Assembly: GCA_947601845.1 (NCBI GenBank)
Contig: CANQGH010000003.1
Coordinates: 1-52,459, forward strand
DNA length: 52,459 nucleotides
DNA from: an uncultured Bacilli bacterium
Lineage (GTDB): Bacteria; Bacillota_I; Bacilli_A; RF39; UBA660
Direction of reading: 5' to 3'
Shown here piece by piece: positions 37,509 through 45,649 of this stretch (position 1 is the first letter of the stretch; every line of letters starts with the position of its first letter). A program made the position numbers and the translations under genes. Under the pieces are notes generated by a model. The model made no database searches, had not been told where the DNA came from, and was given only the letters and a program-made list of their open reading frames with translations.

Positions 37509-38177
37509 ATCTATAAAACTTTTTATCACATAACTAGCTATAGCTAAGCCACAACTAGCAGGAACAAAACTGTTTGACCCTACTCTGTTCCCTAGCTTTT
37601 TAGGAACTTCCTTCGAACAAGCAACAGTTATTTTTTTATTAATTTTATTAGATTTAACCCATCTTCTAAGAATTCTAGCAATTGGGTCATTGTCTGTCTT
37701 TCTAATATCTTTAATTTCAATCATTGTAGGATCCATTCTATTACCAGTTCCCATTGAACTAATAAAAGGAATATTATCAATTAAACATTTATTAATAATT
37801 GCTTTCTTGGTATTAATAGTATCGCATGCATCAATAACATAATCGATTGGTTCATTAAAAATGGCATCAATATTATCAGCAGTCAAAAAGACATCATGTT
37901 TAATAATTTTAATATTTGGATTAATATCTAATAATAGTTGCTCCATAGCATCTATTTTTTTCATGCCAATAGTTGAATGAGTAGCAATAATTTGACGATT
38001 TAAATTAGTAATATCGACTATATCATGATCAACTATAATGACCTTTTGAACCCCACTTCTTATAAGACTAGTAACTGCATAGCCACCTACTCCACCAAGG
38101 CCTACAATCAAAACGGTCTTAGTCTTTATTTTATTGACATTATCATTACCTATTAGCCATTCTAATCTTTCGTACAT
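37503..38177 (-). CDS. tcdA: tRNA threonylcarbamoyladenosine dehydratase (TcdA/CsdL-type)
   Basis: ThiF/E1-fold enzyme that cyclises t6A37 of tRNA with ATP. 224 aa. The nucleotide-binding loop VLIVGLGGVGGYAVTSLIRSG, VDHDIVDITNLNRQ and DACDTINTKKAI match the family. MGTGNRMDPT and NDPIARILRRWVKSNKI are specific to TcdA rather than MoeB or ThiF. No Cys-rich zinc site is needed in this subgroup. Monocistronic; a candidate ncRNA lies upstream. Confidence 0.9.
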   Translation of the reverse strand: MYERLEWLIGNDNVNKIKTKTVLIVGLGGVGGYAVTSLIRSGVQKVIIVDHDIVDITNLNRQIIATHSTIGMKKIDAMEQLLLDINPNIKIIKHDVFLTADNIDAIFNEPIDYVIDACDTINTKKAIINKCLIDNIPFISSMGTGNRMDPTMIEIKDIRKTDNDPIARILRRWVKSNKINKKITVACSKEVPKKLGNRVGSNSFVPASCGLAIASYVIKSFIDK

Positions 38178-38218
38178 TTTACACCATACCTTAACTCTCT
38201 TACTTTATAATCATAAAT

Positions 38219-38389
38219 AAAAAACCCAGAAGTTCTCGATGTTGACGATAAAAACCCGCTCTCGGCAGGTGGGTGTCCATACCTATCTTTTAGGATCCCT
38301 ATTTAAAGGTATTCAACACCAGATAGAGCTCCGAACTCCCGTATCGTTATTTAGTCGGTTTTATAGAAATCATCTTAAATCTTCTAGGT
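38219..38389 (-). ncRNA. Candidate structured RNA, 6S-like rod
   Basis: The interval 38178-38516 has no ORF. The minus-strand transcript from the promoter at 38396-38425 would start near 38389 and end in six T at 38219, about 170 nt. Its ends pair: CCTAGAAG (38381-38388) with CTTCTGGG (38225-38232), 8 bp. Further inward come GATG/CATC, ACGATA/TATCGT, GCTCT/AGAGC and a terminal GGTGT-ATACC/GGTAT-ACACC arm, separated by internal loops. Length, the closing stem with U-run and the central bubble are those of 6S RNA; I did not recognise a 6S sequence signature, so the family is a proposal. Confidence 0.6.
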
Positions 38390-38395
38390 AATATT

Positions 38396-38425
38396 ATTAT
38401 ATCATGAAACAAATTAACTATTCAA
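38396..38425 (-). promoter_or_regulatory. Promoter of the candidate RNA
   Basis: -35 TTGAAT (38420-38425), 18-bp spacer, -10 TATAAT (38396-38401). The start predicted seven bases downstream coincides with the first base of the closing stem. Confidence 0.7.
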
Positions 38426-38477
38426 CTATTTTAGAGTTTTCATGTGAAAGTATCTAATTATTGTGTCAAATAACCAA

Positions 38478-38502
38478 GTAAAAAGATGGGGATTCCCATC
38501 TT
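38478..38502 (-). terminator. Intrinsic terminator of the DUF5305-like gene
   Basis: Perfect 8-bp stem AAGATGGG/CCCATCTT with a 4-nt loop, then TTTTAC on the minus strand. Confidence 0.8.
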
Positions 38503-38516
38503 GTCACTTACTTAAA

Positions 38517-39914
38517 TTAGAACTTTTCAACATCACTATTCATTTTATATTTGAATATTTGATTTTGATTTACAATATAGAATACATTATTTGTAACGAT
38601 ATTATCTTTAGAATTGCAACACATAATTGGTAAGTGTAATTCTTTTTGAACATCTAACATATCTTTAAATGCCTTAACTTCAATTATAGCCGCATTCTTT
38701 ACTTCTGGTAATTTTTCAATTTCAATAATAATTTGACTATAGTCTCTCATAATCTTATTGAATTTAAGTTGAGTAGAATGCTCTTCGGTCATTTTTCTTA
38801 AGCTCTTTAGTAACATAACTGTTGTAGCTAATGAACCAACTAAGATAATAACGCTAATAATTAATAATACAATATTATTACTTGCAGCTATTTTTTCAGT
38901 CTGAACTAAAGTTCTAGGTTGATTGCCATCATCACTTGTAGACATTTGAACCGTAGAAACAGATAATGGAATAGAAACGCTTACTGAATTTGACTCATTC
39001 ATAACACTACCATCGACCACACTGTTAGCATCTACTGTTAGAGTTACCGTAAGAGCAGCATCCATAGGAATTCCAGCTCTTAATTTATATTGATTAACTA
39101 AATCATTATATTGCTTATAATCAATAACCACTTTTTCTTGAACAGTATATCCTGTTACAGCTGCATCAGTAAATGTCTTCAAAGGTACAAATTCATAATT
39201 TTTTGACCAAATTCTTCCACCAGCTTCACTACCATTATCAGCAGCATTAGCAACTATTACACCAGTTACTTTATAACTATAGTTCATATCAATTGGTTTA
39301 GTAGCAGATAAGAAGCTCGAAAAATCAATTTCTATTCTATCAATGAAAGTTACAGGAACAATCTCTCCAACCCCAAGAGTAGGAGTCTCATAGAAATCAT
39401 TCTTAGAAAGATAGATTCGATAATCTACTTGATCATTCGTAGTGTAATCTAGTACCACATTTTCCCTTGTTATAGCAGGAGTAAAGCTTTTTGCCAAGGT
39501 CCATATTGATAGAACAACCAATAATCCTGATACTATTAATCCTATTATTTTAAATAGATCCTTTGATACTTTACTATAGATATCATCATTATTAGTATTT
39601 TTACCTTTAGAATCTTTCATCTTATTATCATCCTTTGTTTTAAGTGATTCAAATTTTAATGAATCAGTTTTTATAGGTTCTTTTTTGGCTAATTTAATCT
39701 CTTCATCATCATAACTTTCACTAGATAAAAAGCCATCATCTTTAGATTCTTCCTCCTGCTTATTTGCTTCACTATCACCTTTGTTTTCCTCATTTTCCTC
39801 AACAAAGCTGCCATTTTTAAATATTTTGCTACTTATTTGCTCTTCTTGCAAATCACTATTTTCCTTTTCTTTTGCATCATCATCAAATGCATCAAATTTA
39901 TCAAATATTTTCAC
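38517..39914 (-). CDS. DUF5305-like two-helix membrane protein
   Basis: 465 aa from GTG 39914 (AAGGTGG upstream). A long acidic, Asp/Glu/Ser-rich cytoplasmic N-terminal region (about 1-118) is followed by TM1 (KIIGLIVSGLLVVLSIWTLA). An extracellular beta domain of about 210 residues includes ENVVLDYTTNDQVDYRIYL. TM2 (IVLLIISVIILVGSLATTVMLL) and a cytoplasmic tail end the protein. This layout matches DUF5305 proteins, often encoded beside SipW-type peptidases and camelysin-like genes. It starts 15 bp after the peptidase stop. Possible assembly or anchoring factor; function unproven. Confidence 0.7.
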   Translation of the reverse strand: MKIFDKFDAFDDDAKEKENSDLQEEQISSKIFKNGSFVEENEENKGDSEANKQEEESKDDGFLSSESYDDEEIKLAKKEPIKTDSLKFESLKTKDDNKMKDSKGKNTNNDDIYSKVSKDLFKIIGLIVSGLLVVLSIWTLAKSFTPAITRENVVLDYTTNDQVDYRIYLSKNDFYETPTLGVGEIVPVTFIDRIEIDFSSFLSATKPIDMNYSYKVTGVIVANAADNGSEAGGRIWSKNYEFVPLKTFTDAAVTGYTVQEKVVIDYKQYNDLVNQYKLRAGIPMDAALTVTLTVDANSVVDGSVMNESNSVSVSIPLSVSTVQMSTSDDGNQPRTLVQTEKIAASNNIVLLIISVIILVGSLATTVMLLKSLRKMTEEHSTQLKFNKIMRDYSQIIIEIEKLPEVKNAAIIEVKAFKDMLDVQKELHLPIMCCNSKDNIVTNNVFYIVNQNQIFKYKMNSDVEKF

Positions 39915-39929
39915 TTTGCCACACCACCT

Positions 39930-41078
39930 TTATCTTAAAGCTTCACTTAACCATACGGATGGGAATCCGATGTATTTTACATGAAACTTATATCTTCCTT
40001 GAACTTGCTCCAATGTAACTTTCTTACTATCTGGAGCATTATTATTATCACCTTTAGTAGTAAAAACTAATCCATCTTTTGTCTCTTCTATATCATATAT
40101 CCTATGAATTACAAAATAACCATCAGATACGAATTTAATAATCTCACCTATTTGTAATTCTTTCTTTTCTTCATCGTTCAACTGTTCAACTACAATCATA
40201 TCTCCCCTTGCAAAGACAGGTAACATACTGTCACTGACAACGGCAACTGGTTGATATTTAAAGAACCCTACTACAAAGCCAACTAGTATTAAAACTATTA
40301 TCAGTGTTGGAACATATGTAATCGGTCGACTCTTCTTTTCTTCTTGTCTAGTTAATTTTCTTTCTAATTTTAATTGTGAATAATTAACTAATATATATAG
40401 AATAATAGGAACTAGTATTCCAAATAGTCCAGTATAGAACCAATTCAAATTAGGTAAAATAGGAACATATATTGACATTGCTGTAGTTAACATCCTATAT
40501 ACTATGACTGGCTTACAACTGCTTATATATGCTAAATATGTAAATACAAAGTTTCTAGCAACTAATGGTATTACATCTGAACACATAAACTTAAAAGCTG
40601 ATTCAGCATTTCTGAAATCATTAAGTAAGCTATTAAAGTTTAAACTAATCAAGATAAACAAAATAGTAATAACCGACATCCAAAGATTTTTTCCACCACT
40701 GTAGCTAACTAAAACTTGCCTTATATATTCTTGGAAAATAATAATTGGCATAAACATAATCGTATTACTTATTATTCCCTTTAGTGTTAACGAATATGCA
40801 TTGTATTGGTATCCTGCAAATAGCCCTGTAACGAAATAGATCATTAAATATGCAACCACCACAATAAATGTAGTTTGTACTTTATCATATTGATCTAAAT
40901 ATCTGTTATAATCTCTTCTAGTTAATATTAAAACCAGTAAGAAGAGCACGCCCCATATTCCAACATTTAATTCATTGCTGATTGTATAGGCTCCATTGTT
41001 AACGGATAAAATTCTTATAGTTACATACGCAATGAGCAGTGCATATAATAAAACAATTTTTTTATTTATTGCCCTCAT
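39930..41078 (-). CDS. SipW-like (ER-type) signal peptidase I with long multi-TM N-terminus
   Basis: 382 aa. The C-terminal third is an S26B peptidase: VVSDSMLPVFARGD with nucleophile Ser284, FVIHRIYD with His325 in place of the bacterial Lys, and TKGDNN (341-346) with the conserved Asp. One TM segment precedes the catalytic domain (about 254-273). The first 235 residues form about seven further hydrophobic helices, an extension that SipW (about 190 aa) does not have. It lies between a TasA-like gene (27 bp) and the DUF5305-like gene, as expected for the peptidase that processes TasA-type leaders. Confidence 0.85.
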   Translation of the reverse strand: MRAINKKIVLLYALLIAYVTIRILSVNNGAYTISNELNVGIWGVLFLLVLILTRRDYNRYLDQYDKVQTTFIVVVAYLMIYFVTGLFAGYQYNAYSLTLKGIISNTIMFMPIIIFQEYIRQVLVSYSGGKNLWMSVITILFILISLNFNSLLNDFRNAESAFKFMCSDVIPLVARNFVFTYLAYISSCKPVIVYRMLTTAMSIYVPILPNLNWFYTGLFGILVPIILYILVNYSQLKLERKLTRQEEKKSRPITYVPTLIIVLILVGFVVGFFKYQPVAVVSDSMLPVFARGDMIVVEQLNDEEKKELQIGEIIKFVSDGYFVIHRIYDIEETKDGLVFTTKGDNNNAPDSKKVTLEQVQGRYKFHVKYIGFPSVWLSEALR

Positions 41079-41105
41079 AATAACTATCCCCTAATTATCT
41101 TTTTT

Positions 41106-41603
41106 CTACATATTTTGAATATAATTAAAAACCATTGTTACATTACTAGTCAAAGTTTCCTTTGAATCAACCAAAGATCCTGAAACTTTAATAACAGCTT
41201 CAACTTCTTCTCCAGCTAGCAATACATCATTAGGTTTTATTCCCCCTATTTCATATATAATAGCATCACTACCAAACTGGCTAGTCATAACGCCATCCAG
41301 TTTAGCATCAATATCGCCATTATTTCTAATGGTTACTATATATTCAATGCTATCATCTGGTTTTTCCAAATGAGCACTAAATGATGCTGTAGACATTGTA
41401 TAAGTAGGTACGCTTTGACTATATGCTGTAGTTGTTTTATTTCCTTCCCTAATACCAGTTATTTCTACTTTCCAAGAAGAAATGACATTGGCATTACCGC
41501 CGATATTAAGAAATGATGCTAAATTAGCATAAGCTATACTCATAATAAAAACAGCGAGAACTAATAAAACAATTGTAATTCTTTTAATTTTACTGTTATT
41601 CAT
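41106..41603 (-). CDS. TasA/camelysin-like secreted protein of the SipW cassette
   Basis: 165 aa. SipW-type leader (KIKR, hydrophobic ITIVLLVLAVFIMSIAYANLASFL, then NIGGNANVISSWKVEITGI). The mature part is a beta sandwich with KPDDSIEYIVTIRNNGDIDAKLDG and a C-terminal MVFNYIQNM strand. It is less Thr/Ala-rich than the A/B pairs and has no Cys. First gene of the cassette; a TATAAT -10 lies shortly upstream. Likely substrate of the adjacent peptidase. Confidence 0.8.
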   Translation of the reverse strand: MNNSKIKRITIVLLVLAVFIMSIAYANLASFLNIGGNANVISSWKVEITGIREGNKTTTAYSQSVPTYTMSTASFSAHLEKPDDSIEYIVTIRNNGDIDAKLDGVMTSQFGSDAIIYEIGGIKPNDVLLAGEEVEAVIKVSGSLVDSKETLTSNVTMVFNYIQNM

Positions 41604-41717
41604 TATCTTACACTCTCTACCTCTCTATTATATACATGTTTATTGTATCAAAAAAAAAGGCATTGAACAACCTCTTTTTTTATTTTTTTTAAAAAATGTT
41701 AATAAATTGTAAACAAA

Positions 41718-41742
41718 TTGAAAAGATGTAGCTAACTACATC
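41718..41742 (-). terminator. Intrinsic terminator of hisS-aspS
   Basis: Stem GATGTAG/CTACATC (41725-41742) with a 4-nt loop, followed by TTTTC on the minus strand. Confidence 0.75.
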
Positions 41743-41750
41743 TCTATATT

Positions 41751-43076
41751 TTAAGGATTTAATCTATTTGGACCTCTAAATAAGAATTGAGTTTCCTTGA
41801 CACTTGGAATATTTAAAAGTAACATAGTTAAGCGATCGACACCTATAGCAAATCCGCCATGAGGAGGACAACCATATTTAAAGAACTCTAAGTAAAATTC
41901 TACATCTTTACCAAGTCCTTTTTCTTTGGCTACTTCACATATTTTGTCATAACGATGTTCCCTTTGAGCGCCACTAGTAATTTCTACCCCGCACCATATT
42001 AAATCATATCCTTGCAAAATTCCTTGTTCATCACGCATATGATAGAAAGCGCGCTTTTCAGCAGGATAGTCGGTAACAAACATAAATTCATGATTGAACT
42101 TATCATGAGCTAACTTACCTACTAGTCTTTCGGCTTCCGTAGTCAAATCTGTTTTCTCACTGTCATCTACCTTATAATTATAACGTTCCTCTAATTCCTT
42201 ATATATATCTTTTAAGGGCATAGTTGGAAATGGTAATGTAGGAACTACAATGTCAATATCATATAATTCCTTAATCTTATCCCCTAATTCGGCCTTTAAA
42301 TGTTCAAGTCCATAAGCAAGCATTTCGGCTTCCAAATCCATAACATCTTGAAAACTATTAATATAACTAACCTCAACATCAAAAGATGTAAACTCTGTCG
42401 CATGCCTATTAGTATTAGAATTCTCGGCTCTAAAACAAGGTGCTATTTCGAAAATTCTATTTAAACCTGAAGCCATGGCCATTTGTTTGTAAAATTGTGG
42501 ACTTTGAGCCAAATAAGCCTTGGTATCAAAATACTTAACTTCAAATACTTCACTACCAGATTCACTAGCAGCGCCAATTAATTTAGGCGTATGAATCTCG
42601 GTGAAATTATTATTATATAAATATTCCCTCATGTATTTTATCAAAGTACTTTGTACTTTAAAAATAAAGGCATTACGTTCGTTGCGCAAATCAATAAAAC
42701 GATAATCTAATCTTGTTTCTAAATTAACAGTACTTAAATCTCTATAATTGAATGGTAACTCATCATTATTGTTTTTACTAGTAACCACAATGCTTTTAGG
42801 GATAATTTCCATACCATTTAGTTTGACATTAGGGTTTTCTATAACCTTACCCCTTATTTTAACCGTACTCTCAGAAGTAAGATTATCAACTATTTCGACT
42901 AAATCTTTATTTTCTTCGATACTCTTTTCAATAGTCATTTGGACCTTACCGGTATCATCCCTCAATATCACAAATTGTACCCACTTAATATTTCTTATGT
43001 TATCCACAAAGGCTTGTAATTCTATCTCCTCATTAAAATGATTTTTTAATTCACTTATACTTATTCGCTTTAACAT
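41751..43076 (-). CDS. aspS: Aspartyl-tRNA synthetase, archaeal type
   Basis: Class IIb synthetase of 441 aa, far shorter than the bacterial type (about 590) because the bacterial insertion (GAD) domain is missing. N-terminal OB fold, then LETRLDYRFIDLR. AspRS-specific YLAQSPQFYKQ is present, and AsnRS would have SGQL here. Motif 2 is FRAENSNTNRHATEF; motif 3 is GGFAIGVDRLTM. The C-terminus FRGPNRLNP is archaeal-like. Such enzymes are often non-discriminating (charging tRNA-Asn as well, needing GatCAB), which the sequence alone does not settle. It starts 3 bp after hisS. Confidence 0.92.
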   Translation of the reverse strand: MLKRISISELKNHFNEEIELQAFVDNIRNIKWVQFVILRDDTGKVQMTIEKSIEENKDLVEIVDNLTSESTVKIRGKVIENPNVKLNGMEIIPKSIVVTSKNNNDELPFNYRDLSTVNLETRLDYRFIDLRNERNAFIFKVQSTLIKYMREYLYNNNFTEIHTPKLIGAASESGSEVFEVKYFDTKAYLAQSPQFYKQMAMASGLNRIFEIAPCFRAENSNTNRHATEFTSFDVEVSYINSFQDVMDLEAEMLAYGLEHLKAELGDKIKELYDIDIVVPTLPFPTMPLKDIYKELEERYNYKVDDSEKTDLTTEAERLVGKLAHDKFNHEFMFVTDYPAEKRAFYHMRDEQGILQGYDLIWCGVEITSGAQREHRYDKICEVAKEKGLGKDVEFYLEFFKYGCPPHGGFAIGVDRLTMLLLNIPSVKETQFLFRGPNRLNP

Positions 43077-43079
43077 TCG

Positions 43080-44483
43080 TTATTCCTCCTCTTCTTCATG
43101 ATGATGGCAGTGACAATCTTCCTTACCACAACATTCATGTTCTTCATCATGGTGATTACCGCAACAATCATCACTAGAACACTCACAGCTATCATCGATT
43201 GTATAATCTTCATCTTCCAATAAAACTTCATCTAAATAATAAAGTAAATAATCAAGAGTTAAAGTCAATTCTTCTTTAGTCTTATTATTTTTTACTTTTA
43301 ACTCATTATGAGCTAAATCTTCATCATTTAAAATAATCAAATATTTAGCATTTAATCTATCCGCTTGTCTAAATTGTGCCTTAAGTCCTCTTCCAGTATA
43401 CTCAGTCTCTACTCTAAATCCACTCATTCTTAGACTTTGTACTAAAGTTGCAGCATAATTCTTTTCAGTATCGGATACAGCCATAACAAAGACTTCAACA
43501 TCTTCTTTAATAGGTAATTTAATATCTTCCAAGTCAAGAGCCATAATAAGACGTCCTAAGCCACACGCGAACCCAACACCTGGTGTGCTTGGTCCCCCTA
43601 ATAATTCTACTAAACCATTATATCTTCCACCGGCAGCAAGTACATTATTAGAACCAAATCCTTCCACATGAGCCTCTATTTCAAAAACAGTATGATTGTA
43701 ATAGTCAAGCCCTCTTACTAATTTAGGATCAATTTCATAATCGACTTCCAAAGCTTGTAAATATTCTTTAACTTTATCGAAACGTATCTTACTTTCTTCA
43801 TTTAAATAATCTAAAGTCTTAGGTGCATTCTTCAAAATATCACTATCTTTATCAACTTTACAATCTAAAATACGTAATGGATTTTTTGAAAAACGTTCCC
43901 TACAATCTTCACATAATTCATCTAAATGTGGATGAAAGTATTCTTTTAAAACCTCACGATACTTATTTCTTGATTCGGCGTCTCCTAAAGAATTAATCTT
44001 TACTTTTACTTCTTGTAAACCCAACATCTTATATAAGTTAACTGGAATACTTATTACCTCAGCATCACTAAGGGGATCATCACTTCCTAAAAGTTCTACA
44101 CCAAATTGGGTTAATTCACGATCACGTCCTGATTGCGGTCTTTCATAACGATACATAGTTCCATTATAGTAAAGTTTTACTGGACTACTCATATTACCAT
44201 ACATTTTATTCTCAATATAACTTCTAACAATACCCGCTGTTCCTTCAGGTCTTAAAGTCATATTGCGTTCTCCTCTATCGACAAAGTCATATGTCTCTTT
44301 CGTTACAACATCACTAGACTCACCCATTCCTCGGTGAAATACCTCACTTGATTCAAATATAGGAGTACGAATAAACTCATAATTATACTTCTCCATTAAT
44401 GAATCAATCATTTTAATTACATATTGCCATTTCTTAGCTTCACTACCGTATATATCATGGCATCCTTTAGGTTTTGTTATCAT
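43080..44483 (-). CDS. hisS: Histidyl-tRNA synthetase with Cys/His-rich C-terminal tail
   Basis: Class II synthetase. Motif 1 to 3 features include RTPIFESSEVFHRGMGESSDVVTKE, TLRPEGTAGIVRSY, YRYERPQSGRDREL and RGLDYYNHTVFE, followed by the anticodon-binding domain. Normal HisRS ends near residue 425; here residues 419-467 form an acidic tail with eight Cys and seven His (two CC pairs, CHCHHH, then poly-Glu), which looks metal-binding. AAGGAGG precedes the ATG. It is preceded by a T-box leader and followed by aspS. Confidence 0.96.
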   Translation of the reverse strand: MITKPKGCHDIYGSEAKKWQYVIKMIDSLMEKYNYEFIRTPIFESSEVFHRGMGESSDVVTKETYDFVDRGERNMTLRPEGTAGIVRSYIENKMYGNMSSPVKLYYNGTMYRYERPQSGRDRELTQFGVELLGSDDPLSDAEVISIPVNLYKMLGLQEVKVKINSLGDAESRNKYREVLKEYFHPHLDELCEDCRERFSKNPLRILDCKVDKDSDILKNAPKTLDYLNEESKIRFDKVKEYLQALEVDYEIDPKLVRGLDYYNHTVFEIEAHVEGFGSNNVLAAGGRYNGLVELLGGPSTPGVGFACGLGRLIMALDLEDIKLPIKEDVEVFVMAVSDTEKNYAATLVQSLRMSGFRVETEYTGRGLKAQFRQADRLNAKYLIILNDEDLAHNELKVKNNKTKEELTLTLDYLLYYLDEVLLEDEDYTIDDSCECSSDDCCGNHHDEEHECCGKEDCHCHHHEEEEE

Positions 44484-44505
44484 TTTTATTCCTCCTTATA
44501 AATAA

Positions 44506-44699
44506 AAAAGTGCCACCAATAAGGACGAACTATGCCGTGGTGCCACCTTAATTCCATAAATTAATATGCTTTATCTTCTATAACGCGAAGGCGCGCTTCT
44601 ATTTACTATAAGTGTCTTCATTATCATATTATAAGTATTTTCACCAAACATACTTTCTCTAAAAATAATATTAATAATTACTCCTCTTACATAGAAGTT
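44506..44699 (-). promoter_or_regulatory. T-box leader of hisS-aspS
   Basis: In 5'-3' minus order: GAGGAGTA (Stem I base, S-turn strand), AGAGAAAG, TTTGGTGAAAATAC (apical loop), GAAGACAC (specifier region), the T-box AAGGTGGCACCACGG, and a terminator whose arms GTGGCACCA/TGGTGGCAC precede six T. Uncharged tRNA would favour the antiterminator and switch on hisS-aspS. The specifier region contains both GAC (Asp) and CAC (His), overlapping by one base. In the 454-bp interval 44484-44937 the only other features are a promoter and a 40-codon gene. Confidence 0.9.
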
Positions 44700-44705
44700 A
44701 CTTAT

Positions 44706-44734
44706 ATTCTAAATTATTTAATAGGAAAATGCAA
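44706..44734 (-). promoter_or_regulatory. Promoter of the hisS T-box transcript
   Basis: -35 TTGCAT (44729-44734), 17-bp spacer, -10 TAGAAT (44706-44711); the start falls just before the T-box Stem I. Confidence 0.65.
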
Positions 44735-44752
44735 TAATTAAAATAAATTTTG

Positions 44753-44875
44753 TTACTTATTGACAAATTCAAAGTTAATACTGTCATCAACTTCTTTTTT
44801 ATCAACCAAAACCATTGTTAATGTAACAATTGCAATCGTTAAACCAATTAATAACCAAAGAGATTTATCTTTCAT
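44753..44875 (-). CDS. 40-residue single-TM peptide
   Basis: ATG at 44875 with GGTGA five bases upstream. The peptide starts MKDKSLW, has one hydrophobic helix (LLIGLTIAIVTLTMVLV) and ends in an acidic tail (DKKEVDDSINFEFVNK). Positive-inside flanking suggests the N-terminus is cytoplasmic. No family recognised. It lies between the CinA-type gene and the hisS promoter and stops about 20 bp upstream of the -35 box. Confidence 0.6.
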   Translation of the reverse strand: MKDKSLWLLIGLTIAIVTLTMVLVDKKEVDDSINFEFVNK

Positions 44876-44937
44876 ATTTTCACCATATCCATAATAATAA
44901 TTATTTGTGATAAATAAGTGTAATTTTTTAAAATTTT

Positions 44938-45405
44938 CTATTTAATTATTTTTAATAACTCGCTAGTTATGACATCGATAATAATTTGTTTATTTTTACT
45001 GCGTTCATCTTCAAGAACCTTTACTTCTTTTTCTATAAATTTATTATTATCTCTATCATAGATACTAATATAAACAATATTATCTTCACCATATAAATTA
45101 TTTTTATCAATGCGATTTAATTTACCAGTTATACCTATTCCATAATTAGAATTAGCTACCATACATATGGCTCTACTCATTTCTTTAGCAACTTCTATGC
45201 TATAAACAGTATAAGTATCAATTATATCTTGACTTACTCCCATCATAATTTTTGCAGCATTAGAATAAGTAACCGCCCCATAATAAAATACATCGCTTGC
45301 TCCTTCGATATTAGTAATGGCATTACAAAGGCCACCACCAGTACATGATTCCATTGCCGATATTGTTTTATTTGCTTGTGCAAGTATTGCAATAACTTCT
45401 TTCAT
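44938..45405 (-). CDS. pncC: CinA C-terminal-type nicotinamide-nucleotide amidase
   Basis: 155-aa stand-alone CinA_C domain; the family deamidates NMN to NaMN in pyridine salvage. It has ISAMESCTGGGLCNAIT (catalytic SxESCTGG), FYYGAVTYSNAAK and GIGITG. The last motif continues KLNR rather than the usual GPGG, and the domain is slightly divergent there. The COG1058 N-terminal domain of full CinA is absent. AGGTGA precedes the ATG. Confidence 0.82.
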   Translation of the reverse strand: MKEVIAILAQANKTISAMESCTGGGLCNAITNIEGASDVFYYGAVTYSNAAKIMMGVSQDIIDTYTVYSIEVAKEMSRAICMVANSNYGIGITGKLNRIDKNNLYGEDNIVYISIYDRDNNKFIEKEVKVLEDERSKNKQIIIDVITSELLKIIK

Positions 45406-45536
45406 AAAATCACCTATAAATATTTTATCACATATTACCTAAATTTTAATATTAATAATATTTTAAATATGAAAAAAATACTATCATAAATGATCAATTA
45501 GCATACTATCTACCTTAGAAATTATAATTGTTATTA

Positions 45537-45575
45537 ACAAAAAAATAAAAGTATACATTTTTTTAGTACACTTTT
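45537..45575 (-). terminator. Intrinsic terminator of the kinase-alaS operon
   Basis: A 10-bp stem (45547-45556 with 45566-45575, one G-U on the minus strand) with a T-rich tail. The rest of 45406-45649 shows no gene. Confidence 0.7.
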
Positions 45576-45649
45576 ATCTTACTACTTCATATATAACCTA
45601 TTTCTTTATTTGGGCATTATATTAAAATAGATTATAGTCCTTTAAAATG

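Noticed and set aside
38219-38389. T-box, tmRNA, RNase P or SRP RNA at this site
   Set aside because: No T-box core, no tRNA-like domain with tag ORF, no RNase P GAGGAAAGTCC-like core and no SRP GGAAGGAAGCAG-type loop.
41640-41700. Additional terminator upstream of the SipW cassette
   Set aside because: A and T runs are present but the only stem is about four pairs, too weak to call.
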